DNA of 64,000 bases from Sphingomonas changnyeongensis (GTDB taxonomy: Bacteria > Pseudomonadota > Alphaproteobacteria > Sphingomonadales > Sphingomonadaceae). The stretch is from the NCBI RefSeq assembly GCF_009913435.1, contig NZ_CP047895.1:1124501-1188500 (forward strand), given 5' to 3'. A program made the position numbers and the translations under genes. Below, piece by piece: positions 1 through 8,766 of this stretch; within the stretch, counting starts at the first letter, position 1; every line of letters starts with the position of its first letter. The notes below the pieces were generated by a model. That model had not been told where the DNA came from. It saw only the letters and a list, made by a program, of their open reading frames with translations, and made no database searches.

Positions 1-1124
1 GTCACCGCCCCTGCCGAGGTCAGTTCCGACACCTCCGGCCGGACGCGCATCGAGATGCGGCCGTCCGACAGCACGGTCGGGGTGAAGGACAGGCTGACGC
101 CATATTGCTTGAACTCGACGCCGATCTGGCCAAGCCCCTGGGCAAGCGGGATCGGGATCTCGCCACCGGCCAGAAAGCTTGCCGTCTCGCCCGACAGGGC
201 GGTCAGATTGGGGTTGGCGAGCGTGGTGATCAGGCCCTCGCCCTCGGCGAGGTCGAGCGCGGTTGCGACATCAAGCCCGAACAGCCGCCCGGCAAGGCCG
301 AGATTGGTGATCCCCGCGCCCTGGCCCAGCCCGTTCAGGTTGAAATTGGTCGCCCCGGTCGCGGCATCGGTGGTGATGCTGCCAAAGCTGCGGCCCTGCG
401 CGATGCCGAACAGGAAGCCGCCGGTGGTGTCGCGGGTCAGCAGGTTGAGCCCGAACGACTTGGTGAGATCGCGGCTGACCTCGGCGATGCGGACCTGCAG
501 ATTGACCTGCAGCGGCGTTGCCGTGCGCAGCCGGTTCACCGTGCCGATCTTCAGCACCGCATTGGGCGCGGTCACGTCGACGCCGGGATTGAGCAGCGAC
601 TTGACCAGCCGTTCGGCCTCCTCGACATCCTCGGGCGAGCCGACGGTGCCCGACAGCACGACCACCTGGCCCACCGGGGTGACGGTGATCTGTGCCTCGG
701 GCATCGCCACCTTGAGCACCCGGTCGATCGAGGTCAGGTTCTGGCTGACGCGGACATTGGTGGCATAGACGACGCCGCCGCCCGCAGTGGTCGCGAACAC
801 CGTCGCTTCGCCTGCTTCCTTGCCGAACAGATGGATCTGGCGCGGGTTGCTGACATAGACATCGGCGACCGACGGGTTCGACGTCCAGATATTGGCGATC
901 GGCACGGGCAGGTTGACCAGCTCGCCCTGGCCGACCGACAGCAGCACTTCGGCGGTCGGGCGCTGCGCACCCGTCGGCACCTGCGCGACCCGTGCGGCGA
1001 TGCGCGCGGCGGCCGCCTTGGCAGCCGGCCGGGCCGGGGCCGCGTCCGCCGGCAGCGCGGCGGCGATCAGCCCGCCGGTGAGCGCGGCCGAGGCGAGGCG
1101 GCGAAAAGCCTTGGGCATGGTCAT
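1..1124 (-). CDS. cpaC: CpaC/RcpA-type secretin of the tad (Flp) pilus, 3' end outside window
   Basis: Outer-membrane secretin through which the Flp/Tad pilus leaves the cell. Only the first ~374 codons are present; the gene runs off the left edge. A short signal peptide (about residues 1-28, ending in an Ala-rich stretch) is followed by the pilus-formation N-terminal domain (motifs LPVPIANIW and FGKEAGEATVFAT), a BON-like segment (VVVLSGTVGSPEDVEEAERL) and the beginning of the secretin domain (FGLNLLTRDT, ANPNLTALSGETASFLAGGE). The start is ATG 1124: the upstream cpaB stop is at 1126-1128, so one base separates the genes and translation is probably coupled. A second in-frame ATG lies two codons later. 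The order on the minus strand is cpaA, cpaB, cpaC, as in other alphaproteobacterial tad loci. The ATPase and platform genes should lie beyond the left end. Confidence 0.93.
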   Translation of the reverse strand, partial: MTMPKAFRRLASAALTGGLIAAALPADAAPARPAAKAAAARIAARVAQVPTGAQRPTAEVLLSVGQGELVNLPVPIANIWTSNPSVADVYVSNPRQIHLFGKEAGEATVFATTAGGGVVYATNVRVSQNLTSIDRVLKVAMPEAQITVTPVGQVVVLSGTVGSPEDVEEAERLVKSLLNPGVDVTAPNAVLKIGTVNRLRTATPLQVNLQVRIAEVSRDLTKSFGLNLLTRDTTGGFLFGIAQGRSFGSITTDAATGATNFNLNGLGQGAGITNLGLAGRLFGLDVATALDLAEGEGLITTLANPNLTALSGETASFLAGGEIPIPLAQGLGQIGVEFKQYGVSLSFTPTVLSDGRISMRVRPEVSELTSAGAV

Positions 1125-1125
1125 G

Positions 1126-2160
1126 TTATCGTCCCCCAACCGCGACCGTCGTGACGTCGTTGCCGCGCGCCACCCGGACTACGGGTCCCTGATTGTCGTA
1201 AGCCGGGCCGGTCGCCGCCGGGCCGGCGCGTGTGGCCGGCGCTCCGTTCGGATCGCTGCCGCCTGCGGTCGGGGCGCGGCCCGGCACCGAGCGGCGGGCA
1301 AAGCGCGAGACATCGGCCCCGGTCTGGTAGGTGGTGTCGCCGTCAAGCGGGCGCGCGGCGACCGCGAGCAGCATCTGGCGTTCGGCCTTGGGATCATTCT
1401 TGTCGCCGACCGAAACCTCGCCCGAGGCGATGGCGCGCTCCAGCTCGGCATTGTTGTCGGCGATCGAGCGCAGCGACAGCGACAGCTGGCCGAGCGACTG
1501 GGCGACCGCGATCTTCTCCGCGATGCGCGGCGTCGCCTCCAGTGTGACGGTCGAGAAGGTGAGCACCTCGGTCTTGCCGTCTTCGGTGGTCGTCTTGTCG
1601 GTGCGCTGGTCGGTCGCCAGCACGCGGATGTTGCGGATGATCGTTTCGCCGACGCGCAGCGCCGGGCCGTCGCCGCCGCCATCGATGCTCTGCGTCAGCA
1701 CCAGGTCGATCCGGTCACCCGGGAATACGAAGCCGGCGACGCCGCTCTGCGCGGACACCGACACCGTCACCGCGCGCATCCCCGGCCCAAGAGCCGCAGC
1801 CAGGAAGCCGCGGTCGCCCGGCTTGACCAGCGAGCCCTGCGTGATCGGCTGCCCGGCGGTGATCGCGACGCGCACCACAGTGCCGGCGACCGGCGCTTCG
1901 GTCTCGCCGCGGATATAATAGGCCTGCTGCACCAGTTCCTTGGGCCAGGGCTGGTAGCGGAAGGCGTCGGGCGTCAGGATCGTGCCCACCGGCAGCGGCC
2001 GCGTGGCGACCAGCACCTGGGGCAGATTTTCCTCCGGCCGCGGGGCCGACGCCGCAGCGGTCGGCGCGGCGGCGCCCTGGAACATGTTGCGGGCCAGAAG
2101 CGCGGTGATCGCGGCGATCACCAGCGCGCCGACCAGCAGAGCGATTTTCCGTGCATCCAT
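1126..2160 (-). CDS. cpaB: Flp pilus assembly protein CpaB (RcpC/SAF domain)
   Basis: Periplasmic, membrane-anchored assembly factor of the tad pilus, 344 aa. A single N-terminal membrane segment (ALLVGALVIAAITALLA) is followed by the SAF domain (LPVGTILTPDAFRYQPWP, then AGTVVRVAITAGQPITQGSL) and the RcpC core (VFPGDRIDLVLTQ). I chose the start at MDARK (2160) rather than an upstream ATG because AGGAGG lies 11 bases before it and the membrane segment then begins at once. The C-terminal ~60 residues are Gly/Pro/Ala-rich and look disordered. It ends one base before cpaC and begins 44 bases after the cpaA stop, so the three probably form one transcript. Confidence 0.93.
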   Translation of the reverse strand: MDARKIALLVGALVIAAITALLARNMFQGAAAPTAAASAPRPEENLPQVLVATRPLPVGTILTPDAFRYQPWPKELVQQAYYIRGETEAPVAGTVVRVAITAGQPITQGSLVKPGDRGFLAAALGPGMRAVTVSVSAQSGVAGFVFPGDRIDLVLTQSIDGGGDGPALRVGETIIRNIRVLATDQRTDKTTTEDGKTEVLTFSTVTLEATPRIAEKIAVAQSLGQLSLSLRSIADNNAELERAIASGEVSVGDKNDPKAERQMLLAVAARPLDGDTTYQTGADVSRFARRSVPGRAPTAGGSDPNGAPATRAGPAATGPAYDNQGPVVRVARGNDVTTVAVGGR

Positions 2161-2204
2161 GACGTTCAACGCCTCCTGAGCCGGACGAACCGGCCCGCAT
2201 TTCA

Positions 2205-2677
2205 TCAAGCAAACTGGTTAAGATATCGTTCGTAAATCGCCCAAAGCCCGGCAAAGGCGATGGCGACGCCGTAGGGAATCTCGGGATTTGCCGGCAGGCG
2301 GCGCAGCCGGTGGACGATCAGCACGGCAAGGGTGACGACCCCGCCGGCGACCGACATCACCATCAGCATTTGCAGCAGCGTGTCGCCCGGCAGCCAGAGC
2401 GCGAGCGCGCCGAGCAGCTTGACGTCGCCGCCCCCATCCAGCCCATTGCGAATGCGCCGATCAGCAGCGCGAACAGCAGCGCGGCTGCTGCCACCTGCAG
2501 CGCGACTCCGGGCCACAGCGGCAGGCCGGTCGCCGCCCAGTAAGCGGGCGCGAGCAGCGCGATGGCGAGGTTGAGGCGGTTGGCGATGGTGCGCGCGGCA
2601 ATGTCCGTCGCCGCCGCCACGAGCAGCAGCAGCGCGAGCACGCCCAGCAAGGCCAAGGCCGTCTGTCCCCCAAACAT
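2205..2677 (-). pseudogene. cpaA: Prepilin peptidase CpaA (A24 family), frame broken at one point
   Basis: Inner-membrane aspartyl protease that would process Flp pilin before assembly. The N-terminal half (start ATG 2677; hydrophobic MFGGQTALALLGVL, VAAATDIAARTIANRLNL) is in one frame. The C-terminal half, with the catalytic GGGDVKLLGALALWLPGD motif and two further membrane segments, is in another. The break is at a run of five C on the + strand (2431-2435); adding one G on the coding strand restores WMGGGDVKL and gives a normal ~157-aa CpaA. The first catalytic Asp is in the TDIAARTI segment, the second in GGGDVKL. Because both halves are fully conserved, a base-calling error is more likely than a dead gene. 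Confidence 0.85.
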
Positions 2678-2724
2678 GCGCCAAGAGCTAGACGGCAAGG
2701 CTTTAGAACCCGTAACCACGGGCC

Positions 2725-3720
2725 ATGAAAAATCAGCCCCCGTTCGACCGCCGGGCGATTCCCGCCACGGCGCGGCTGTTTCACCGGCCCGCACCCGATG
2801 GCTGGCCGCTGCGCATGTTCGACTGGCCGCCAGAGGGCGGGTCGCGCGGCAGCCTGCTGTTCCTCGGCGGGCGCGGCGACATCATCGAGAAATATCTGGA
2901 AAGCTTTGCCCATTGGCGGGCGGCTGGCTGGCACATCCGCGCCGTCGACTGGCGCGGCCAGGGCGGATCGGGGCGGCTGTCGTCCGATCCGCTGTGCGGC
3001 CATGCCGATGATTTCGCGCCCTGGATTGCCGATCTCGCCGATTTCGGCGGCGACTGGATGGCGACGACGCCGGGGCCGCATGTCGTGATCGGCCATTCGA
3101 TGGGCGGGCATCTGCTGCTGCGCGGTCTGGCCGAAGGGGCGATCGCGCCCGATGCGGCGGTGCTGGTCGCGCCGATGCTCGGCCTGCATTCCGGCCCGCT
3201 CGGCCCGCGTGTCGGCGGCGCGATCGCCGCGCTGCTCGCCCGGATCGGCCGGCCCGACCGCATGGCGTGGAAGACCAATGAGCGCCCGTCGCTGCCCGGC
3301 GCATCGCGCCGCCGGCTGCTGACCCATGACGCCGAACGCTATGCCGACGAACTGTGGTGGAAACAGGCCAATCCCGACATCGCGCTCGGCCCGCCCAGCT
3401 GGGCCTGGGTCGCCGCCGCCTATCGCTCGATCGCCGGGCTCGACCGGCCGGGCGTGCTGGAGCGGATCGCCACCCCGGTGCTGCTGCTGGGGGCCGAGCG
3501 CGACGGGCTGGTCAAGGCGGCGGCGATCCGCCGTGCCGCCCGGCGGCTGCCCGCGGCCGAGCTGCTGATGTTCGGGCCGGAATCGGCGCATGAGATCCTG
3601 CGCGAAAGCGACGCGGTGCGCGACCGGGCGCTCGCCCGCATCGATGCGTTTCTGGCTGCCCGCGCCGCCGGACCCGCCCCCGCACCCGTCAGCGCCGCCG
3701 GAGATGCCCCCGCGGCATGA
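2725..3720 (+). CDS. Alpha/beta hydrolase, lysophospholipase (PldB) type
   Basis: Probable serine hydrolase of 331 aa, resembling monoacylglycerol lipase or lysophospholipase L2. The nucleophile elbow GHSMGG places the catalytic Ser at about residue 125. An oxyanion-loop region (LLFLGGRGDIIEKY) lies upstream and a late acidic/His region (LLLGAERDGLVK, then ESAHEIL) supplies the other triad members. No signal peptide is visible, so it is probably cytoplasmic. It is divergent from cpaA with only 47 bases between. Its stop overlaps the start of the next gene (ATGA at 3717), which suggests co-transcription with the FAD oxidoreductase. The substrate cannot be told from sequence. Confidence 0.85.
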   Translation: MKNQPPFDRRAIPATARLFHRPAPDGWPLRMFDWPPEGGSRGSLLFLGGRGDIIEKYLESFAHWRAAGWHIRAVDWRGQGGSGRLSSDPLCGHADDFAPWIADLADFGGDWMATTPGPHVVIGHSMGGHLLLRGLAEGAIAPDAAVLVAPMLGLHSGPLGPRVGGAIAALLARIGRPDRMAWKTNERPSLPGASRRRLLTHDAERYADELWWKQANPDIALGPPSWAWVAAAYRSIAGLDRPGVLERIATPVLLLGAERDGLVKAAAIRRAARRLPAAELLMFGPESAHEILRESDAVRDRALARIDAFLAARAAGPAPAPVSAAGDAPAA

Positions 3721-4829
3721 TCGCCGAGATGACCGAATGCGATGTGGCGATCATCGGTGCCGGCATGGCTGGCGCGAGCCTGGCAGCGGCGATTGCCGGG
3801 CGGCGGCGCGTCGTGCTGATCGAGGCCGAGGATCATCCCGGCCGCCACGCCACCGGCCGCTCGGCGGCCTTCTGGTCGGAAACCTATGGCGGGCCGATGG
3901 TCCAGCCGCTGACATCGGCCTCGCATCGCTGGTTCGCGGCGCGCGGCCTGCTGCGTCCGCGCGGCGCGCTTTATCTGGCCGGGGCGGACGATCAGCCGGC
4001 GATCAGCGCGTTTCTGGGTGATTTCGCCGGATCGGGCGTGGTGCTCGAACGCCATGGCCGCGATTTCGCCGCTGCGCTGCTGCCCCGGCTCGATGCGCGC
4101 TGGCAGCACTGCATCTGGGAGCCGAGCTGCGCCGATATCGATGTCGCGGGCGCGCATCAGGCCTGTCTGGCCGAGGCGCGGCGCACGGGCGCGCGGCTGA
4201 TCTGCGGCGCGCCGGTCGAGGGGGCGGCACGGCTGGGCGGACCGGCCGGCGGGTGGCGGCTGGAGACGCGCGCCGGCCCGGTCACGGCCGGTCTGGTCGT
4301 CAATGCCGCCGGGGCCTGGGCGGACAGGGTGGCGGCACTGTTCGGCGCGCCGCCCATCGGCATCACCCCTTATCGCCGCACGGTCGTGCAGCTGCGCGTC
4401 GCGCCGCCGGCCCCGGCCGATCTGCCGCTGGTGCTCGACATGGCCGGCAGCTTCTATTTCAAGCCCGAGGCGGGCGGGCGGCTGTGGCTCAGCCCGCATG
4501 ACGAGACGCGCGACCGACCGCACGATGTCGCGCCGGAGGAGCTGGACGTCGCGCTCGCCATCGACCGGTTCGGGGCGGCGACCGGCTGGCCGGTCGAGGC
4601 GGTCGAGCGGCGCTGGGCCGGGCTGCGCAGCTTCGCGCCCGACCGCGCGCCCGTCTATGGCCATGACCCCTTGTGCCCCGGCCTGTTCTGGTGCGCGGGG
4701 CAGGGCGGCTTCGGCATCCAGACGGCACCCGCCGCCGCCGATCTGGCCGCCCGGCTGCTGCTCGGCGATCCGGCCGGGCCGGTCGATCCCGCGCCCTATC
4801 TGCCCGGCCGGTTTGCCCGTTCGGCCTGA
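3717..4829 (+). CDS. FAD-dependent oxidoreductase (DAO/DadA family)
   Basis: Flavoprotein of the glycine/D-amino-acid oxidase fold, 370 aa. The N-terminal Rossmann motif VAIIGAGMAGASLAAAIAG binds the ADP part of FAD, followed by the conserved GRHATGRSAAFWSETYG segment. The C-terminal GQGGFGIQTAPAAADLAARLL is the second FAD-contact region typical of the family. It oxidises an amine or amino acid, but the substrate is unknown. The start at 3717 overlaps the preceding hydrolase stop by 4 bp; a second ATG four codons later (MTECDV) is an equally sensible start. It is followed by a palindromic repeat and converges on ruvX. Confidence 0.85.
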   Translation: MIAEMTECDVAIIGAGMAGASLAAAIAGRRRVVLIEAEDHPGRHATGRSAAFWSETYGGPMVQPLTSASHRWFAARGLLRPRGALYLAGADDQPAISAFLGDFAGSGVVLERHGRDFAAALLPRLDARWQHCIWEPSCADIDVAGAHQACLAEARRTGARLICGAPVEGAARLGGPAGGWRLETRAGPVTAGLVVNAAGAWADRVAALFGAPPIGITPYRRTVVQLRVAPPAPADLPLVLDMAGSFYFKPEAGGRLWLSPHDETRDRPHDVAPEELDVALAIDRFGAATGWPVEAVERRWAGLRSFAPDRAPVYGHDPLCPGLFWCAGQGGFGIQTAPAAADLAARLLLGDPAGPVDPAPYLPGRFARSA

Positions 4830-4850
4830 GTTTTCCGCCCGATCCGGGCT

Positions 4851-4948
4851 TCAGAGCGGTTTCCGATCCGGCTGCGCCGGGTCAACCGCTCTGATTTTCT
4901 GGTTCGCCGTGTTTTCCGAACCGTCAGGTCAGTCCACCTGACTGGAAA
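4851..4948. repeat. Intergenic palindromic repeat (two adjacent inverted repeats)
   Basis: Between the convergent FAD oxidoreductase and ruvX. The first palindrome has perfect 11-bp arms (TCAGAGCGGTT at 4851-4861 and AACCGCTCTGA at 4884-4894) with an inner stem GATCCGG/CCGGGTC. The second has GTCAGGT (4923-4929) and ACCTGAC (4936-4942), flanked by TTTCC and GGAAA. The sequence GAGCGGTTTC followed by a GATCC core recurs in inverted form at 53184-53231, so this is probably a dispersed element that can also act as a transcript-end hairpin. Confidence 0.6.
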
Positions 4949-4953
4949 CCGCG

Positions 4954-5415
4954 CTAGCCCATGGCGAGCGCGTCGATCGCGCCTTGCAGGATATAGGCGG
5001 CGGCCATCTTGTCGACCAGCTCGGCCCGGCGGGCGCGGCTGGCATCGGCGTCGAGCAGCGTGCGCGTGACCGCCTGGGTCGACCAGCGTTCGTCCCACAG
5101 CAGGATGGGCAGCCCCGCCACCGCCATGTTGCGGGCAAAGGCGCGGACCGACTGGGTGCGCGGGCTGTCGCTGCCGTCAAGGTTGAGCGGCAGGCCGATG
5201 ACCAGCCCCTTCACCGCCTGTGCGGCGATCAGCCGGTCGAGCGCGTCCTTGTCGGCGGCAAAGCGGGTGCGGCGCAGCAGCTCGGCAGGGCTGGCGATCG
5301 ACCAGCCGGCATCGCACAGCGCAATGCCGATGGTGCGCGTGCCGACATCCAGCCCCATCAGCCGCCCGCCCATCGGCAGGGCGTCGCGGAACGCGGCGGT
5401 TGCGGTGGTGATCAC
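4954..5415 (-). CDS. ruvX: Holliday-junction resolvase-like protein RuvX/YqgF (pre-16S rRNA nuclease)
   Basis: RNase H-fold nuclease implicated in maturing the 5' end of 16S rRNA, 153 aa. It has the family signatures [15 protein letters not shown] near the N-terminus, [18 protein letters not shown] in the middle and [12 protein letters not shown], with an acidic residue in each forming the metal site. The start is GTG 5415, which overlaps the stop of the upstream DUF3089 gene (GTGA). An internal ATG at 5373 would remove residues that look conserved ([11 protein letters not shown]), so I prefer the GTG. Likely translated in coupling with the upstream gene. Confidence 0.9.
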   Translation of the reverse strand: MITTATAAFRDALPMGGRLMGLDVGTRTIGIALCDAGWSIASPAELLRRTRFAADKDALDRLIAAQAVKGLVIGLPLNLDGSDSPRTQSVRAFARNMAVAGLPILLWDERWSTQAVTRTLLDADASRARRAELVDKMAAAYILQGAIDALAMG

Positions 5416-6521
5416 CGGGCGAACGCCGCCAGCCGGCGTGCGGCATCGGCCCGCACATTCGCCCAGAACAGGCTGTAATCGAACACATGGTAATTGTTGC
5501 CCGGCAGCACATAGGCGGGCAGCTCGGGCGGCGGCCCGATCAGCAGGATGCCGCGCCCGGCGCAGCGCGCCGGAATCGCGCCCGCGCGCATCGTCGCCGT
5601 CATCAGATCATCGGCGGGAAACAGCGTGCCCCGGTTGGCGGCGGCGGGGGCGCTGCCGCCCGGCTGGCCGGTCAGCGGGTTGGTGCACAGCAGCGCGCTG
5701 CCCCGCCGCGCCCCGCCGGCCAGCCCGATGCCGGCGTCAAAGGCGGCAAGCACGGTCTGCGGATCGGCCGGTTCGGCATAGCTCAGCCACGACAGCACGC
5801 ACCCGGCCTCGTCTGCCCGCGTGCAGGCGGGCAGGCCGAGTGCGGGCAGATCGGCGGTCAGCGAGACCGGCCAGCCCACGACATAGGCGGCGACCACCCG
5901 GCGGGTCAGCGGCGTTCCCGCCACCCGTTCCTTCAGCAGCCGCATCAGGTGCAGCGCGCCCTGGCTGTGCCCGGCAAGGATGATCGGCCTGTCGCCCGGC
6001 TGGGCGGCCAGAAACGCATCGAACGCCGCGCGCACATCGCCATAAGCAAGGTCGAGTGCCTGCCCCGCCGCCCCGGCATCGGTCAGGAACGCCCCGAACG
6101 TCGCCTGACGGTAGCGGGGCGCCCAGATGGCGGCGACGCCGTTGAACGCGCTCGCCTGCCCGCGGATGAACAGCGCGGCGCGCTGATCGGCCTCGGCATC
6201 GCCGATGGGCGCATTCCAGCGGTCGCGCCCGAAAAAGGATGTCGGATGGATATAGAACAGCGCCGCCTTGGGCGCATCCGCCGCCGCGATGCCCGCCGGG
6301 GTCCACAGCGCGGGATCGCCCGTCCCGCGCCCGGGGCGCGAATGCCAGAGCTGCGGATCGCGGGCATAGGCCGAAACCGGCGCGGGCGGGGCGGCGGCAA
6401 ACGGCACGCGCGGCACCAGCGCCAGCCGGATCAGCTTTTCACCCGCCAGCGCATAAGTGAGCGCGGCTGCCAGCACCAGCAGCACCAGACCGGCAACGGC
6501 ATAGAGAAACTTGCGGTCCAT
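5412..6521 (-). CDS. DUF3089 alpha/beta-hydrolase-like protein
   Basis: Protein of 369 aa with an N-terminal membrane anchor ([21 protein letters not shown]) and a serine-hydrolase fold. The segment [19 protein letters not shown] marks the family and [16 protein letters not shown] carries the nucleophile Ser at about residue 186. The role of DUF3089 proteins is not established; a lipase- or esterase-like activity at the periplasmic face of the inner membrane is an inference from the fold and the anchor. The start is ATG 6521. It ends on the ruvX start codon (4-bp overlap), so the two are probably co-transcribed. Confidence 0.8.
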   Translation of the reverse strand: MDRKFLYAVAGLVLLVLAAALTYALAGEKLIRLALVPRVPFAAAPPAPVSAYARDPQLWHSRPGRGTGDPALWTPAGIAAADAPKAALFYIHPTSFFGRDRWNAPIGDAEADQRAALFIRGQASAFNGVAAIWAPRYRQATFGAFLTDAGAAGQALDLAYGDVRAAFDAFLAAQPGDRPIILAGHSQGALHLMRLLKERVAGTPLTRRVVAAYVVGWPVSLTADLPALGLPACTRADEAGCVLSWLSYAEPADPQTVLAAFDAGIGLAGGARRGSALLCTNPLTGQPGGSAPAAANRGTLFPADDLMTATMRAGAIPARCAGRGILLIGPPPELPAYVLPGNNYHVFDYSLFWANVRADAARRLAAFAR

Positions 6522-6671
6522 GGCGCGGCTCCGACGGGCGTGTCGGCGCGCTAGGCCGCAACCCGCCCGCCGGGTCAAGGGGCTTTGAGCCGTCACAGGC
6601 GCAGGGCGCCGTTGCCGGGGAGCGGACGCTGTGCTTGGATCGCGCTCGGCAAGCCATTGGGAGCATAGGTG

Positions 6672-8402
6672 ATGACTGGGGCGCAGATGCCCGTGGCGGA
6701 TGGGGTGTCGCCGCCCGGGGACGACGGGCATGACGGTCTGCCGCCCTGGCCGCTGCTGCTGGGCGTGCTGGGTGCCGTTGCCGCGCTGCTGATCCATTTG
6801 ATCCTGCCTGCCGGCCCCGTCGCCACGCCCGCGCCGTGGCAGCTCACGCTCACGACCTTTATCGGTGTCGCCGCCGGGCTGACCGCGCTGGTGATTGAAC
6901 GGCAGCGCGCCGCGCTGCGGGGTGCGTTCGCCATGGGGTGGGCGACGGTGGCGGCGGGGCTGGTCTGGCACAATGGACCGGTTCCCGGCTGGACTGACGG
7001 CGACGGGCTGGCGCTGGTTAGTTTCGCTTTGGCGACGGTTGTCGCCGCACCGCTGTTCCAGGCCTGGGCCGGGTCGGGGCGCGTACGATATCGTGCTGTC
7101 CATGACCATAGCTGGACCAACGCGCTGGTGCTGGCCGCCGGCCTTGCGTTCCTTGGTGTGGTCTGGCTGGTCGCCCTTCTGTTGGCTGAGATGTTCGACC
7201 TGATCGGGATCGATCTTCTCGAAAAGCTGCTGCGCGAAGATTGGGTTCAGCGCGTTTTGTCCGGCGCCGCGCTCGGCACGGGCTTAGGTGTTCTGCGCGA
7301 GCAACAGTCCATCCTCGTGCTGCTGCGCCGGACCGTCGTGGCGCTGCTCGTCCTGCTCGCGCCGGCGCTGGCTGCGGGGCTGGCGCTCTTTCTGCTCGCG
7401 CTGCCGCTGACCGGGCTTACGCCGCTTTGGCGTGCCGGATGGTCTGCGGCGTCGCTGACAATCACTTGCGCGGTTGCAGCGCTGGTGCTCGCCAATGGCG
7501 TGATCGGTAATGGCCGCGAAGAAGAAGCGCGCCGGGCATGGCTGCGGGGTAGTGCTCTGGTCCTGTTGCTTTCCGTGTTGCCGCTCGCCGGGCTGGCGCT
7601 GGCCGCGATCCTGATCCGTCTCGGCCAATATGGGCTGACGCCCGGCCGCCTCTGGGCGCTCACCGGCGCGATTGCGGTTGCGCTGGTCGGCCTTGGCTGT
7701 TTCGGAGCGATCCTGTCCGGCCCGCGCGACTGGATGGCTCGGGTGCGCCGTGCCAATCTGACGATGGCGGCGCTGCTGTGTGCCGTCGCCTTCATCCTCG
7801 CCACGCCACTGGTCAGCTTCAACGCGCTGTCGGCGCGAAGCCAGGCCGCGCGCCTGGAATCGCGGCGGGTGAATGCTGATCGGTTCGACTGGGCAGCGCT
7901 GGGATTTGCCTTTGGCGCGCCCGGCCGGGCCGAGCTGCGGCGGCTGGCAGATTCGCGCGATCCGGCGATCCGCCGCCAGGCGGCGGCGACTCTGGCTGCC
8001 CCAGATCGCTGGACGCTCGATGGTCGGATTGCAGCGGCGGCCCTGCGCCGGCGCGTCGCGGCGGGGATCCGCGTGTTGCCAGCGGGCAGCAAAGCGCCCG
8101 CCGATCTTGTCGATGTTGGGGCCGTGCGCGCCATGTGCGCCGATGGAGGGTGCACGGTCGTCATGACCGGCCCGGCCGAAGCGGTCGTGATCGCCGGCGG
8201 ATGCTATGGCGCGCCGCAACAGCCTGTCATGACAAGCTGTGCGTCGCCCATCCGGCTGGTTCTCCGGCCTGGCGGCTGGCAGACGCCGGAGCCCGCCGGC
8301 CATGGCCCGGCCGTCGCCTATCGGGCCGGGCGGATCGAGGTGCGGTTGGTGTCCGCGCGCCGGATTTTCGTGGGCGACGAAGCGGTCGGCGAGCCATTCT
8401 GA
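6672..8402 (+). CDS. DUF4153 multi-pass membrane protein
   Basis: Integral membrane protein of 576 aa with about ten hydrophobic segments over the first ~390 residues (for example LLLGVLGAVAALLIHLIL, LVLLSVLPLAGLALAAILI) and a soluble C-terminal tail of ~180 residues. The central region (SWTNALVLAAGLAFLGVVWL, EMFDLIGI) fits the DUF4153 family, which has no settled function. ATG 6672 is preceded by GGGAG; a GTG one codon earlier is possible. The tail contains two Cys close together (MCADGGC), perhaps a disulfide if it is periplasmic. It is divergent from the DUF3089 gene, with a 150-bp gap. Confidence 0.8.
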   Translation: MTGAQMPVADGVSPPGDDGHDGLPPWPLLLGVLGAVAALLIHLILPAGPVATPAPWQLTLTTFIGVAAGLTALVIERQRAALRGAFAMGWATVAAGLVWHNGPVPGWTDGDGLALVSFALATVVAAPLFQAWAGSGRVRYRAVHDHSWTNALVLAAGLAFLGVVWLVALLLAEMFDLIGIDLLEKLLREDWVQRVLSGAALGTGLGVLREQQSILVLLRRTVVALLVLLAPALAAGLALFLLALPLTGLTPLWRAGWSAASLTITCAVAALVLANGVIGNGREEEARRAWLRGSALVLLLSVLPLAGLALAAILIRLGQYGLTPGRLWALTGAIAVALVGLGCFGAILSGPRDWMARVRRANLTMAALLCAVAFILATPLVSFNALSARSQAARLESRRVNADRFDWAALGFAFGAPGRAELRRLADSRDPAIRRQAAATLAAPDRWTLDGRIAAAALRRRVAAGIRVLPAGSKAPADLVDVGAVRAMCADGGCTVVMTGPAEAVVIAGGCYGAPQQPVMTSCASPIRLVLRPGGWQTPEPAGHGPAVAYRAGRIEVRLVSARRIFVGDEAVGEPF

Positions 8403-8478
8403 TCACCAGCCGGTCCGACGGCCTGTCCTTTTGACGGTGCGGCTTGATGGCGGGCGGCGCGGCTGCTAGCCGCAGGGC

Positions 8479-8766
8479 ATGTCCGTAGACGCCACGACCG
8501 TCCGCAAGATCGCCGGGCTCGCCCGCATCGCCATCAGCGATGCCGATGCCGATGCCATGGTGAGCGAACTCAACAACATCCTGGGCTGGATCGAACAGCT
8601 GGGCCAGGTCGACACCGCCGGGGTCGACCCGATGACGGCGGTGATCCCCAATCATCTGCGCCTGCGCGAGGACGGGGTGACCGACGGCGATATCCGCGAC
8701 CAGCTGATGGCCAATGCGCCCCAGGCCGAACATGGCTTTTTCGCCGTTCCCAAGGTGATCGAATAA
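8479..8766 (+). CDS. gatC: Asp-tRNA(Asn)/Glu-tRNA(Gln) amidotransferase subunit C
   Basis: Small linker subunit (95 aa) of the GatCAB amidotransferase, which makes Asn-tRNA(Asn) and Gln-tRNA(Gln) by amidating mischarged tRNAs. It wraps around GatA and contacts GatB. Recognisable by [23 protein letters not shown] and VDTAGVDPM, with the usual family length. The stop codon overlaps the gatA ATG by one base (TAATG), so the two are translated together. gatB lies separately at 14.5 kb on the same strand. Confidence 0.95.
   Translation: MSVDATTVRKIAGLARIAISDADADAMVSELNNILGWIEQLGQVDTAGVDPMTAVIPNHLRLREDGVTDGDIRDQLMANAPQAEHGFFAVPKVIE

Noticed and set aside
105..1154. A 349-codon plus-strand frame at the left edge
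   Set aside because: Antisense to cpaC, whose minus-strand reading gives a clear secretin that leaves the window.
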